NCBI RefSeq assembly: GCF_003464595.1
Contig: NZ_QRZF01000001.1
Coordinates: 124,001 to 188,000, forward strand
Length of the DNA stretch: 64,000 nucleotides
Source of the DNA: Bacteroides intestinalis
GTDB lineage: Bacteria > Bacteroidota > Bacteroidia > Bacteroidales > Bacteroidaceae
Reading direction: 5' to 3'
In this document: in pieces, positions 43,516-51,539 of the stretch
Layout of the letters: each line of letters begins with the position of its first letter
How positions within the stretch are numbered: the stretch's first letter is position 1
Position numbers and translations under genes: made by a program
Notes under the pieces: generated by a model
Told to the model about the DNA's origin: nothing
Databases searched by the model: none
What the model saw: the letters and a program-made list of their open reading frames with translations, nothing else

Positions 43516-43550
43516 AAAAAGAGGAAACTCTTGCGAAGTCTCCTCTTTTT
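43516..43550 (-). terminator. Hairpin terminator of rplS
   Basis: AAAAAGAGGA and TCCTCTTTTT pair around a 15-nt loop, with a T-run on the minus strand, 24 bp after the rplS stop at 43575. Confidence 0.85.
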
Positions 43551-43574
43551 ATCTCGAAATTAGAGTATAACAAA

Positions 43575-43928
43575 TTAGCTATTAACTCTTTTTTCTTTAA
43601 TTCTTGCTTTCTTACCGGTAAGAGCACGCAGATAGTACAATTTAGCGCGACGAACTTTACCTACCTTGTTCACCTCGATGCTATCGATAGCCGGTGATTC
43701 GATTGGGAAAATACGTTCTACACCTACGGTACCAGACATCTTGCGTACAGTGAAACGCTTCTTGTCTCCGTGACCGGCAATCTTGATAACAACACCACGG
43801 TACAACTGTACACGTTCTTTGTTACCTTCGACAATACGATATGCTACTGTAACAGTGTCACCTGCTTTGAAGCTCGGGTGTTGTTTACCGGTAGCAAATG
43901 CTTCTTCTGCAATTTTAATTAAATCCAT
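43575..43928 (-). CDS. rplS: 50S ribosomal protein L19
   Basis: 117 aa, the normal L19 length. Conserved segments: [20 protein letters not shown] near residue 20, [31 protein letters not shown] near 62 and [20 protein letters not shown] near 88. Part of the 50S subunit at the interface with 30S. Monocistronic here with its own promoter (44016-44047), an ~85-nt leader that may contain a regulatory hairpin, and a terminator. Confidence 0.98.
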   Translation of the reverse strand: MDLIKIAEEAFATGKQHPSFKAGDTVTVAYRIVEGNKERVQLYRGVVIKIAGHGDKKRFTVRKMSGTVGVERIFPIESPAIDSIEVNKVGKVRRAKLYYLRALTGKKARIKEKRVNS

Positions 43929-44015
43929 TGTTATTGTTCTTAAATTGTTTGATCGTTACAACGCAACATACCAGGCTTCTCTCTGGGTCCTGACAGCGAT
44001 TGCGCGAAAGCGGTG

Positions 44016-44047
44016 CAAAGGAACGAATTATTCGGCAGATACACAAA
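44016..44047 (-). promoter_or_regulatory. Promoter of rplS
   Basis: Minus strand TTTG at 44044-44047, 20 bp spacer, TTCCTTTG at 44016-44023, close to the Bacteroides -33/-7 consensus (first T of -7 followed by T instead of A). About 90 bp upstream of the start codon. Confidence 0.65.
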
Positions 44048-44066
44048 TAATTCGCTCATTTTTTAC

Positions 44067-45089
44067 TTAGCGGCGATCGCCCGAAGAACGACGGGAAGTA
44101 CCGGAGCTACTGCTTCTTGTAGAAGAAGAACCGCTGCTACGGCTGCTGTTTTCTGTAGATTTCCGCACACTGGAAGAACTGTTCTCTTTACGTTCCGTAC
44201 TCGGCTTGGTAGTGGTGCTACGGCGAGTGGTATTCGTATTGCTTTTCGTTTCGCTGCTGCTATTGCTACGAGAGCTATTACTGTTGCTGCGGGAATCGCT
44301 ATTATTGCGCGTACTGTTATCTGTTCTGCGCGTGGTGCTACTATTGCTGCGTGAGCTATTATTAGTATTGGTAGTAGCATTGCTGTTCGTACTTTCACGA
44401 CGGGTAGTACCGGTAGTGGTAGAGCGGTTATTATTGGAACTGCTACGACGGGTAGTGTATACATCATCTCTTGCCGGTGCACGATTGGAACCCGGACGTA
44501 CAGTTACAGAACCGAAATCCGAACGGCGGTGCGTAGTATAGGTTTTAGTATCACGGATGCGGTACGAACCGTTATAGAATGGATGCTTGTATCGTCCACG
44601 ATAATAGCTTGTATTATTATGATGTGTACGATAGTGCCCGCCTGCGTATGTGCGGTAGTGATATGGACGGGGGAAGTAGAAATGATTGTGATTGGTATAC
44701 GTGACATAAACACGGAAGTACCAACGGTTTCCACTGGTGTAGATGGGACGATAGAAATACTCTGCCTGTATAAAGCGGGCATACTGGCCACTGCTCAATA
44801 CCCAACGGAGATCGTCATTGCGTACATCCAGACAATCATAATAACGATTGAGTGCCCACTCATTGCCATACAATACATCATCCATCAGATAACGTATGCC
44901 GGAAATGAAATCATAATTGATTTCATACACATCATTGTATTGCTCGGTGTTCAGATTCAGCTCATAAGCCATTTTATCGGTGAGGAAACGGGTTTCCTTA
45001 CGTACTTTGCTATTACTCATAGCGTCCGTGCCTGCGCTGCAAACAGCAGTACTCAAAGTGGCAAGCAGGATAAATAATATTCGTTTCAT
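44067..45089 (-). CDS. Exported protein with Ser/Thr/Asn/Arg-rich tail
   Basis: 340-aa protein with a signal peptide (LLATLSTAVCSAG). Residues ~25-115 form a helical region (ETRFLTDKMAYELNLNTEQY) similar in style to small Bacteroides proteins of unknown function. Residues ~120-190 are rich in Tyr, His and Arg (HYRTYAGGHYRTHHNNTSYY). The last ~130 residues are a low-complexity Ser/Asn/Thr/Arg tract such as TRRTDNSTRNNSDSRSNSNS. No known domain. A positively charged, disordered tail suggests binding to polyanions or cell-envelope glycans. Encoded alone; a hairpin terminator lies just upstream. Confidence 0.8.
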   Translation of the reverse strand: MKRILFILLATLSTAVCSAGTDAMSNSKVRKETRFLTDKMAYELNLNTEQYNDVYEINYDFISGIRYLMDDVLYGNEWALNRYYDCLDVRNDDLRWVLSSGQYARFIQAEYFYRPIYTSGNRWYFRVYVTYTNHNHFYFPRPYHYRTYAGGHYRTHHNNTSYYRGRYKHPFYNGSYRIRDTKTYTTHRRSDFGSVTVRPGSNRAPARDDVYTTRRSSSNNNRSTTTGTTRRESTNSNATTNTNNSSRSNSSTTRRTDNSTRNNSDSRSNSNSSRSNSSSETKSNTNTTRRSTTTKPSTERKENSSSSVRKSTENSSRSSGSSSTRSSSSGTSRRSSGDRR

Positions 45090-45140
45090 GGTAGCGTTTT
45101 TTACTTAGTTCATGAATATCTATTCTTTGTTGAAAACAAA

Positions 45141-45164
45141 AATAGGGGAAGATTATCCCCTATT
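45141..45164 (-). terminator. Hairpin terminator of the S1-domain gene
   Basis: AATAGGGG and CCCCTATT pair around an 8-nt loop, followed on the minus strand by TTTTTG, 45 bp after the stop at 45209. Confidence 0.8.
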
Positions 45165-45208
45165 CGCTTGTTTCTCTCTATTCTTATATAGGGATTTCCC
45201 TAATCAAT

Positions 45209-46057
45209 TTAGGACTTCGGGGAAGTTGCCAACACGATACCATCTCCTTGCAAGAGGATGAGGTGCTTTTTATAAAGATCGCCCACTCCTTTCTTAAAGG
45301 TCTTCTTACTCACCCCAAAGGTAGAGTAGATTTCATCTGCCGGACTTTTATCATTCAATGCAATCCGTCCGCCATTATCCTTGATGTATTGCAACAGGGT
45401 TTTCGAAAAATCGTCTATCTTCTCGAAACCGGGTTTCTGAAGTATCAGGTCTATCTTACCATCTTCGCGTACCTGCTTAATGAAAGCTTTCACCCGGTCG
45501 CCCGTATGCAGGGACTGGAATATTTCACTATCATAGAGCAAACCGCTGTACTTATTTTCAATGATGGCCTTGAAACCTAAATCCGTCTTTTGCCAGATCA
45601 GTATATCCACTTCATCTCCCGCCTCGTAAGGGGCAGCCTCCTTGGAAAGATAGCGGTCCACTTTGGCAGAAGCTACGATGCGGTAGCTTTCATCATCCAG
45701 ATGGGCATGAACGACATACTTCTTCCCAACCTGCATCTTCATCTTTTGTTCACGGAAAGGCACGAAGAGGTCTTTCATCAATCCCCAGTTCAGGAATGCC
45801 CCGTACTCGTTTACCCATGCCACTTCCAGACAGGCAAATTCGCCCACCTGCACCAGCGGGGTCAGCGTAGTGGCTACAAGGCGTTCCTCGTTATCCAAGT
45901 ATATAAATACATTCAGTAAGTCTCCCGGCTGGCAACCTTCGGGCACATAGCGTAAGGGAAGCAGGATTTCTCCGTCTTCACCACCATCCAGATACATGCC
46001 AAACTCTACTTCTTTGACTACCTCTAAGACATTGTATTTTCCTAATTCGATGCTCAT
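45209..46057 (-). CDS. cvfB: S1-like RNA-binding protein, CvfB family
   Basis: 282-aa cytosolic protein with S1-type OB folds in tandem (residues ~1-65, ~70-135 and ~145-210; for example GEFACLEVAWVNEYGAFLNW and EAGDEVDILIWQKTDLGFKA) and a C-terminal winged-helix domain (PADEIYSTFGVSKKTFKKGV). This is the full CvfB layout and length. CvfB binds RNA and affects expression of various genes in Staphylococcus; the role in Bacteroides is not defined. Has its own strong promoter and terminator. Confidence 0.9.
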   Translation of the reverse strand: MSIELGKYNVLEVVKEVEFGMYLDGGEDGEILLPLRYVPEGCQPGDLLNVFIYLDNEERLVATTLTPLVQVGEFACLEVAWVNEYGAFLNWGLMKDLFVPFREQKMKMQVGKKYVVHAHLDDESYRIVASAKVDRYLSKEAAPYEAGDEVDILIWQKTDLGFKAIIENKYSGLLYDSEIFQSLHTGDRVKAFIKQVREDGKIDLILQKPGFEKIDDFSKTLLQYIKDNGGRIALNDKSPADEIYSTFGVSKKTFKKGVGDLYKKHLILLQGDGIVLATSPKS

Positions 46058-46077
46058 AATTTCTTTTCCTTTGGGGG

Positions 46078-46108
46078 CAAAGGTAATGCAAACCGAAGGC
46101 AGTACAAA
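46078..46108 (-). promoter_or_regulatory. Promoter of the CvfB-like gene
   Basis: Minus strand TTTG at 46105-46108, 19 bp, then TACCTTTG at 46078-46085: a full match to the Bacteroides consensus, 21 bp upstream of the ATG at 46057. Confidence 0.75.
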
Positions 46109-46235
46109 ATAAGGCCGCTTATTTTTAATGCCAGGAGGCTGCTTATCTTAGCTTTTGAGCAAAGATAAGTATAAGGAATAACTTTTCAATCTAAACCATA
46201 ACTTTTTTCTATGAACAAATCTCTTGGAAAACAGT

Positions 46236-46243
46236 TATTTTTG
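46236..46243 (+). promoter_or_regulatory. -7 promoter element of mdh
   Basis: TATTTTTG matches TAnnTTTG, 56 bp before the ATG at 46299. It lies inside the longer in-frame extension that opens at 46224, which argues for the 46299 start. -33 is weak. Confidence 0.5.
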
Positions 46244-46298
46244 TAGCGTGAAATCAGAAATGAAGAAAATAATATTCACCTTTAAATACATAAAAGTT

Positions 46299-47300
46299 AT
46301 GGAATTTCTAACAAACGAAAAGCTTACGATTGTAGGAGCAGCCGGTATGATCGGTTCTAACATGGCACAGACTGCCATTATGATGCATTTGACACCAAAC
46401 ATTTGTCTGTATGATCCTTACGGCCCGGGCTTGGAAGGTGTAGCAGAAGAAATGTTCCACTGCGGTTTCGAAGGACTGAACCTCACTTACACTTCTGATA
46501 TCAAAGAAGCACTGACAGGTGCCAAATACATCGTATCTTCGGGTGGTGCTGCCCGCAAAGCCGGCATGACACGTGAAGACTTACTGAAAGGCAACGCCGC
46601 CATCGCCGAGGAATTCGGTAAGAATGTAAAGGCTTACTGTCCGGATGTGAAACATGTAGTGGTAATCTTCAATCCAGCTGACATCACCGGATTGATAACC
46701 CTGTTGTACTCCGGCCTGAAACCTTCACAGGTAACTACCCTTGCCGCTCTCGATAGCACCCGCTTACGCAGCGAACTTGCCAAGCATTTCCATATTTCTC
46801 CCGACAAGGTGGAGAACTGCCGTACCTATGGTGGGCACGGAGAACAAATGGCTGTTTATGCTTCCACTGCCAAAGTAGACGGTAAACCTTTGTTGGAAAT
46901 CATCGGTACTCCTGCTCTCACTGCCGAGCAATGGGCTGAAATCCAGAGCAAGGTAACCAAGGGCGGTGCCAATATTATCAACCTCCGCGGACGCTCTTCT
47001 TTCCAAAGCCCTGCATACGTATCCATAGAGATGATTGCCGCTGCTATGGGTGACAAACCGTTCCGCTGGCCTGCAGGTACCTATGTACACAGCCACGGCT
47101 TCGACCACATCATGATGGCTATGGAAACAGAAATCACCAAAGACGGCGTACATTACAAAGAACTGAAAGGTACTCCGGAAGAAGAAGCTAAACTGAAAGA
47201 AAGCTATGCACACCTTTGCAAGCTGCGCGACGAGGTAATCGGAATGGGTGTACTTCCTGAAATAAAGGATTGGAAAAGCATCAACCCGAATATAGACTAA
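46299..47300 (+). CDS. mdh: Malate dehydrogenase
   Basis: 333 aa from ATG 46299 (MEFLTNEKLTIVGAAGMIGS). NAD-binding GAAGMIGS near residue 13, NPADI near 125 binding substrate and cofactor, substrate-binding Arg in STRLRSELAKHF near 150 and the catalytic His in TYGGHGEQMAVY near 180. It catalyses malate/oxaloacetate interconversion; in Bacteroides this sits on the reductive branch leading to succinate and propionate. The Met at 46224 would add 25 residues unlike the family. A strong terminator follows. Confidence 0.95.
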   Translation: MEFLTNEKLTIVGAAGMIGSNMAQTAIMMHLTPNICLYDPYGPGLEGVAEEMFHCGFEGLNLTYTSDIKEALTGAKYIVSSGGAARKAGMTREDLLKGNAAIAEEFGKNVKAYCPDVKHVVVIFNPADITGLITLLYSGLKPSQVTTLAALDSTRLRSELAKHFHISPDKVENCRTYGGHGEQMAVYASTAKVDGKPLLEIIGTPALTAEQWAEIQSKVTKGGANIINLRGRSSFQSPAYVSIEMIAAAMGDKPFRWPAGTYVHSHGFDHIMMAMETEITKDGVHYKELKGTPEEEAKLKESYAHLCKLRDEVIGMGVLPEIKDWKSINPNID

Positions 47301-47315
47301 TTATAAGAAGACATT

Positions 47316-47361
47316 CCCCCTTACATGATGACCTATAAAATGTAAGGGGGATTTTTCTTTT
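47316..47361 (+). terminator. Hairpin terminator of mdh
   Basis: CCCCCTTACAT and ATGTAAGGGGG form an 11-bp stem followed by TTTTTCTTTT. Confidence 0.92.
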
Positions 47362-47377
47362 ATTTTTTCAGAAATCC

Positions 47378-47409
47378 TTTGGCTGTATTAAAAAAACTAT
47401 TTATCTTTG
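47378..47409 (+). promoter_or_regulatory. Promoter of the tRNA-Phe/tRNA-Pro unit
   Basis: TTTG at 47378-47381, 20-bp spacer, TATCTTTG at 47402-47409: a canonical Bacteroides promoter, 17 bp before the first tRNA. Confidence 0.88.
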
Positions 47410-47426
47410 CACCCGCAAACGAAGAA

Positions 47427-47499
47427 GGTGCCATAGCTCAGTTGGTAGAGCAAAGGACTGAAAATCCTTGTGTCCCCGGTTCGATTCCTGGTGGCACCA
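47427..47499 (+). tRNA. tRNA-Phe (GAA)
   Basis: Complete cloverleaf: acceptor GGTGCCA/TGGCACC, D-arm GCTC/GAGC, anticodon stem AAGGA/TCCTT with loop CTGAAAA (anticodon GAA), T-arm with TTCGATT, discriminator A. The CCA end is not encoded. Confidence 0.97.
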
Positions 47500-47517
47500 C
47501 TTTTCGAAAGCAAGTAT

Positions 47518-47590
47518 CGGAATGTAGCGCAGTTGGTAGCGCACTACGTTCGGGACGTAGGGGTCGGGCGTTCGAGTCGCCTCATTCCGA
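47518..47590 (+). tRNA. tRNA-Pro (CGG)
   Basis: Acceptor CGGAATG/CATTCCG, D-stem GCGC/GCGC, anticodon stem CTACG/CGTAG with loop TTCGGGA (anticodon CGG), T-arm with TTCGAGT, discriminator A. CCA not encoded. 18 bp after tRNA-Phe, same transcript. Confidence 0.96.
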
Positions 47591-47593
47591 CAC

Positions 47594-47632
47594 AAAAAAG
47601 GTCTGATTCTCAACAAGAGTTAGACCTTTTTT
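47594..47632 (+). terminator. Terminator of the tRNA unit
   Basis: AAAAAAGGTCT and AGACCTTTTTT pair around a 17-nt loop, with a T-run at the end. Confidence 0.9.
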
Positions 47633-47681
47633 GTTATATATCGGTTCACAAAAGACAACATTTTCCTAAATCTATATCAGC

Positions 47682-48173
47682 ATGGTTGACATTTTACTCA
47701 TCACATTAGGAGGGATATGCCTTATCGTAGGCTTATTGGGCTGTGTCCTGCCTGTCATTCCCGGGCCGCCTATATCTTACATCGGCTTATTATTGCTTCA
47801 CATTACGGATAGAACGCAATTTTCTACCACTCAGTTACTCGTGTGGTTGTTGCTGGTTGTGGTGGTGCAAGTGCTGGATTACTTTACTCCTGTCATAGGA
47901 AGTAAATTTAGCGGTGGAACCAAATGGGGAAGTTGGGGATGCCTGATAGGTTCTATTGTCGGAATCGTGTTTTTTAGCCCGTGGGGAATTGTTTTAGGAC
48001 CTTTCGGAGGGGCTTTCATCGGAGAACTTTTAGGAGAAAGAAGTGCCCGGGATGCCTTCAAATCGGGCATCGGGGCACTGATAGGTTTCTTGGTAGGAAC
48101 AGTATTCAAAGTAGTGATATGCGGGTATTTCGTATGGTGCTTTGCCAAGGGATTACTTACCGTTGCAGCGTAA
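47682..48173 (+). CDS. DUF456 membrane protein
   Basis: 163-aa inner-membrane protein with about four hydrophobic segments and the DUF456 glycine-rich pattern: LLGCVLPVIPGPPISYIGLL at the start, KFSGGTKWGSWGCLIGSIVG in the middle, GPFGGAFIGELLGER and a C-terminal GIGALIGFLVGTVFK. Family function unknown. Its last 17 bp overlap the convergent DUF4450 gene. Confidence 0.93.
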   Translation: MVDILLITLGGICLIVGLLGCVLPVIPGPPISYIGLLLLHITDRTQFSTTQLLVWLLLVVVVQVLDYFTPVIGSKFSGGTKWGSWGCLIGSIVGIVFFSPWGIVLGPFGGAFIGELLGERSARDAFKSGIGALIGFLVGTVFKVVICGYFVWCFAKGLLTVAA

Positions 48174-51100
48174 TACTCATCAATCCGATTACCACATCGT
48201 TGGAAAGAGTTTCGAGAACAAGGTGAGAAAGCTTCTTACCGGGGTTCAAAGGCATTTCGAGCAACACGGCCGCTCCACCATCCAATTCACGGGAAGCACC
48301 GGGGAATCCCAACTCTTCACCGAAATTATTACTGATTTCGCCTGTTTTAAGTCGCAGGCGGTAGAGTGCCGGCGTATGGCGATTGAACGCTAAACCGTCT
48401 TCAAAGAAGATGTGCTCGATAGGAGGCCAGTTATCCGGATTGCGCAAGGACATTACATCACAGCTACCGTCTTTATAGTAGACGCGGATAACTCCGTTAT
48501 CGATATGGCACTGCATATGGTTCGTACTGCCCGCCATAAGCAAATAAGCACGGGAAGCCTTTCCTTTGAGAGGAATTTCCAGGCTATCCGGATAATTGTC
48601 CCAAAGAGAGGTAAAAGCTACATTATGACCTTCAGCAGGAGTACGGAAAGGTATGCCCAACTCAATATTCAATATACCATTCTGAACAGAAGAACGAAGC
48701 CCGGCATCATTAATATCCACTGTATGCAAAGGATGACACCACTCCCCGATACCCTGTTTGGGTATTTGCAAAGTAGTATAAGGAGAACGGGGAGAAAGAT
48801 ATTCGTTACGGAAAATATCCGTCACAGATGAGTTGAAACGGGTATCCATCACTACCGGCTCACATTTTGCAGAATGAACTTGGGTGAAAGTACTGGGCTC
48901 TATCAAACTTTGATTGGCTTCGGATTGAGGTCTGTCAACAGGATACCACCATTTCATTTCATCCTGTTGCATAGGAACAAAGCAGACAGGAGCCTCAGCA
49001 TATGCAACATTGGGAGAAACTGATGCAGGAGAAGAAAGTTCTTCACCACCCCATTCAATACGTACATTCGTCTCTTCACCGAAAGAGGCAGATATCACAA
49101 CAGACAGCATTGGACGAGTAATGGATTTCTCAACCAACGTCCACGTGGCAGGTTTCCCATTGATTGTAAGTTTTGCCACCTTAGAACGTTGTGCCGGAAA
49201 TTGAAGTTCCAGAGTACGGACAGCAGGCAAACGATGAGTTACTACATAAGAAGTAACTCCTTCCTTATCTCCCCGCTGAAAATCGAAATCAATATCCGGT
49301 GTATGCAGGGAGGCAGACGACCATGCGGATGGTAAACCGGGTTTCACTAACAAACGTTCGTTCATTGCATCCGGCAGAATACCATAAAGACCCTGTATCA
49401 ACACGCGGGAAGCAACACCGATAGGATCGCCGAAATCGCGGTAACACTCTCCACGGGCAGCATCATAGAAACTGATCTGCCCAAAGTTGGCAGGGCTTTC
49501 ACCTAAATACATACCATCCAGAATAGAACTTTTCAACAATTTGAAACCGGCATCGGTACGACCTGCCTGGAAATAAGCAAGGGCGGTATGCATCACTTCG
49601 GCAAAAGCTACATTATTGATACTCCAGGAATAAGGTAGCCAGTTGGTAGTGGAAATGGTAGCATACCCTTCATCTTTCAGACCTTCGCCACGAACAGGGA
49701 TATGAGGAATTTCACGGTCTACATAACTGGTGGCAAGGTATGCCTGGAAAGGATCGGCAATATCGCTGTCAAGTGCATGATAGATAGTCCACACACCGGG
49801 AGCGGTATGCAGGCGTTTATGTCCCATGAAGTCCTGGAACTCAGCCCAATGTCCACGCTCGGGCATCCAAAGGCGGGCATTCAGTGCTTTCAATATCTTA
49901 TCAGCTTCCTCGCGGTAAGGTGTGAAATCTTCCCCTATTTTTTCAGCAATCAGAGCAGCAAGGCGGTTGGCACGATAGTTATAAGCAGTACTGTGAGTTA
50001 CGGCACCGCTGTTGTAGTAGAGGGCATCGCTTGCCCAGATACAGGCGTAGGCATCGTAAAGACCGTCATTATCGGGATCATAGTTGAGCTTCTCCCAAGC
50101 AAGATGACGAGTAAGTACAGGCCACATACGACGGGCATATTCCAGATCACCGGTCCAGTTAAGATGCCACAGGAGTTCATCTATATAACAAAGATTCATG
50201 TCGTAATGATGCATCTGATCGTTACGACGCGGATTACGACAAATATATCCGTTACTGTACTGCGGTGTACCCCATTGCTTTACGGAACGAGCCAGAGCAA
50301 GGGCAGAATCCTGTGCAGGATGTGGTATCGTATTGGGTACCTCAGTCACCTGGCTGGCAGCATAGGCATCGAAATGCGTGCGGGCGCGATCGTGCCACCC
50401 CAGGGCATCACCTGTATAAGCTGCACGCCAGCCGCTAAGGGGCATACGCCAGCCAATGGCACCATGCAACCAGACTTCACCATCCCAAATACCATCGGCA
50501 GCTACGGCAAGGGCACCACCCAAGGTGTTGAAAAATGGATCGGGAGTTGTAATCCGAATGCGGGAAGCCAGTTCGGCACGGGCTCGCTCTGATTTATCAT
50601 AGAGAGCAACACCTTCTTCAAAGGAAGGAATCACCAGGGAATAATCGCGGACAAGAATATAGACATTCTGTGGAGCAGTGTCCAGAGCTATATCCATAGC
50701 CTGCAATTGTTCGGGGTGCTCCGGCGCATCGAAGCAACCGGGAGGGTCAGCTCCCATATCACCGTTACGACTCAGTTTATCAAGACGAATTTCGCTCAGC
50801 AAAGAGCGTAAAGTAGCCCCCTGAGGCATATTGATGGGAGTTATCTTCCAGATAGCAGCATCTTCATCGGGTAAGGCGAGAGCGGAGATCTGCAGTTCCG
50901 CATTTTCACCCCAGGCAGTATGCGTCAGGCGATACGAACGGCGACCGGGAGTGTAGCGTGATTCACACCAGGCAGTAGAATCAAGAGCTACAGAACTGCC
51001 ATCACTCAGCAGAAGACGGAAACTGATATTCTTACTATTACGCTTCTCATAAACGGCAAAAACGGGGCGGTCGCTCGTCTCTAAGCGGAAAGCTGTGTGG

Positions 51101-51324
51101 CTGCCATAGAGAGCACGGGTATAGCGGTTCTTACCGTTAACGCTTACAAAGTCTTCTCCATCCGGACGATATTGCAGGATACGGGAGGCACCACGTTTAT
51201 GATCGTTGAAAGAGGTGGACTCTATGCGATCACCAGCACTTTGTGGTTTATTGCCTGTGGTATACTGTGCGTAAACCAGAACGGACAATAAAGAAAACAG
51301 GATATAGAATAAAAAACGTCTCAT
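48157..51324 (-). CDS. DUF4450 protein, (alpha/alpha)6-type glycan-active enzyme
   Basis: 1055-aa exported protein with signal peptide ending VLVYAQ. The N-terminal ~300 residues form a beta-sandwich with the DUF4450 signature (ILQYRPDGEDFVSVNGKNRY). The middle ~430 residues look like a helical toroid (GAIGWRMPLSGWRAAYTGDA; NDQMHHYDMNLCYIDELLWH; NYDPDNDGLYDAYACIWASD). The C-terminal part is again beta-rich. Putative acidic catalytic residues include those in PDNDGLYDAYA, but no mechanism is assigned. Sits in a pectin-type cluster with PL1 and GH2, so it probably acts on rhamnogalacturonan side chains. Confidence 0.82.
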   Translation of the reverse strand: MRRFLFYILFSLLSVLVYAQYTTGNKPQSAGDRIESTSFNDHKRGASRILQYRPDGEDFVSVNGKNRYTRALYGSHTAFRLETSDRPVFAVYEKRNSKNISFRLLLSDGSSVALDSTAWCESRYTPGRRSYRLTHTAWGENAELQISALALPDEDAAIWKITPINMPQGATLRSLLSEIRLDKLSRNGDMGADPPGCFDAPEHPEQLQAMDIALDTAPQNVYILVRDYSLVIPSFEEGVALYDKSERARAELASRIRITTPDPFFNTLGGALAVAADGIWDGEVWLHGAIGWRMPLSGWRAAYTGDALGWHDRARTHFDAYAASQVTEVPNTIPHPAQDSALALARSVKQWGTPQYSNGYICRNPRRNDQMHHYDMNLCYIDELLWHLNWTGDLEYARRMWPVLTRHLAWEKLNYDPDNDGLYDAYACIWASDALYYNSGAVTHSTAYNYRANRLAALIAEKIGEDFTPYREEADKILKALNARLWMPERGHWAEFQDFMGHKRLHTAPGVWTIYHALDSDIADPFQAYLATSYVDREIPHIPVRGEGLKDEGYATISTTNWLPYSWSINNVAFAEVMHTALAYFQAGRTDAGFKLLKSSILDGMYLGESPANFGQISFYDAARGECYRDFGDPIGVASRVLIQGLYGILPDAMNERLLVKPGLPSAWSSASLHTPDIDFDFQRGDKEGVTSYVVTHRLPAVRTLELQFPAQRSKVAKLTINGKPATWTLVEKSITRPMLSVVISASFGEETNVRIEWGGEELSSPASVSPNVAYAEAPVCFVPMQQDEMKWWYPVDRPQSEANQSLIEPSTFTQVHSAKCEPVVMDTRFNSSVTDIFRNEYLSPRSPYTTLQIPKQGIGEWCHPLHTVDINDAGLRSSVQNGILNIELGIPFRTPAEGHNVAFTSLWDNYPDSLEIPLKGKASRAYLLMAGSTNHMQCHIDNGVIRVYYKDGSCDVMSLRNPDNWPPIEHIFFEDGLAFNRHTPALYRLRLKTGEISNNFGEELGFPGASRELDGGAAVLLEMPLNPGKKLSHLVLETLSNDVVIGLMSITLQR

Positions 51325-51410
51325 GATACTTTTAAAGATAAGATTACATTAACAATGTAAATCAGGGGAGGGGATAAATTCAACTCATTATTGTAGGGTT
51401 TTGAGGGAAA

Positions 51411-51500
51411 GTTGACGAGTTAACAAGTTGACAAGGGGACAAGGTTCCATGCGGCACAGAAGCATTGCGCAGCCCCTTGTTCCCTTGTCAACTCGTCAAC
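51411..51500. repeat. Long imperfect inverted repeat between enzyme genes
   Basis: Left arm starts GTTGACGAGTT and ends GGACAAGG; right arm CCCCTTGTTCCCTTGTCAAC ends with TCGTCAAC. They pair over about 28 bp with a 6-nt bulge around a ~28-nt loop. It lies between the stop of the 51540 gene and the start of the DUF4450 gene, so it may be a processing or attenuation hairpin within one transcript. Confidence 0.75.
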
Positions 51501-51539
51501 TGGTTCCCTTCCTTTCTTTTTCGGATTGAATCAAAGTGA

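Noticed and set aside
47427..47590. tRNA pair as attachment site of a mobile element
   Set aside because: No integrase, no repeat of the tRNA 3' end found in the window, and the surroundings are housekeeping genes.
49702..50592. 296-aa plus-strand frame inside the DUF4450 gene
   Set aside because: Shadow of the minus-strand gene; composition typical of antisense frames.
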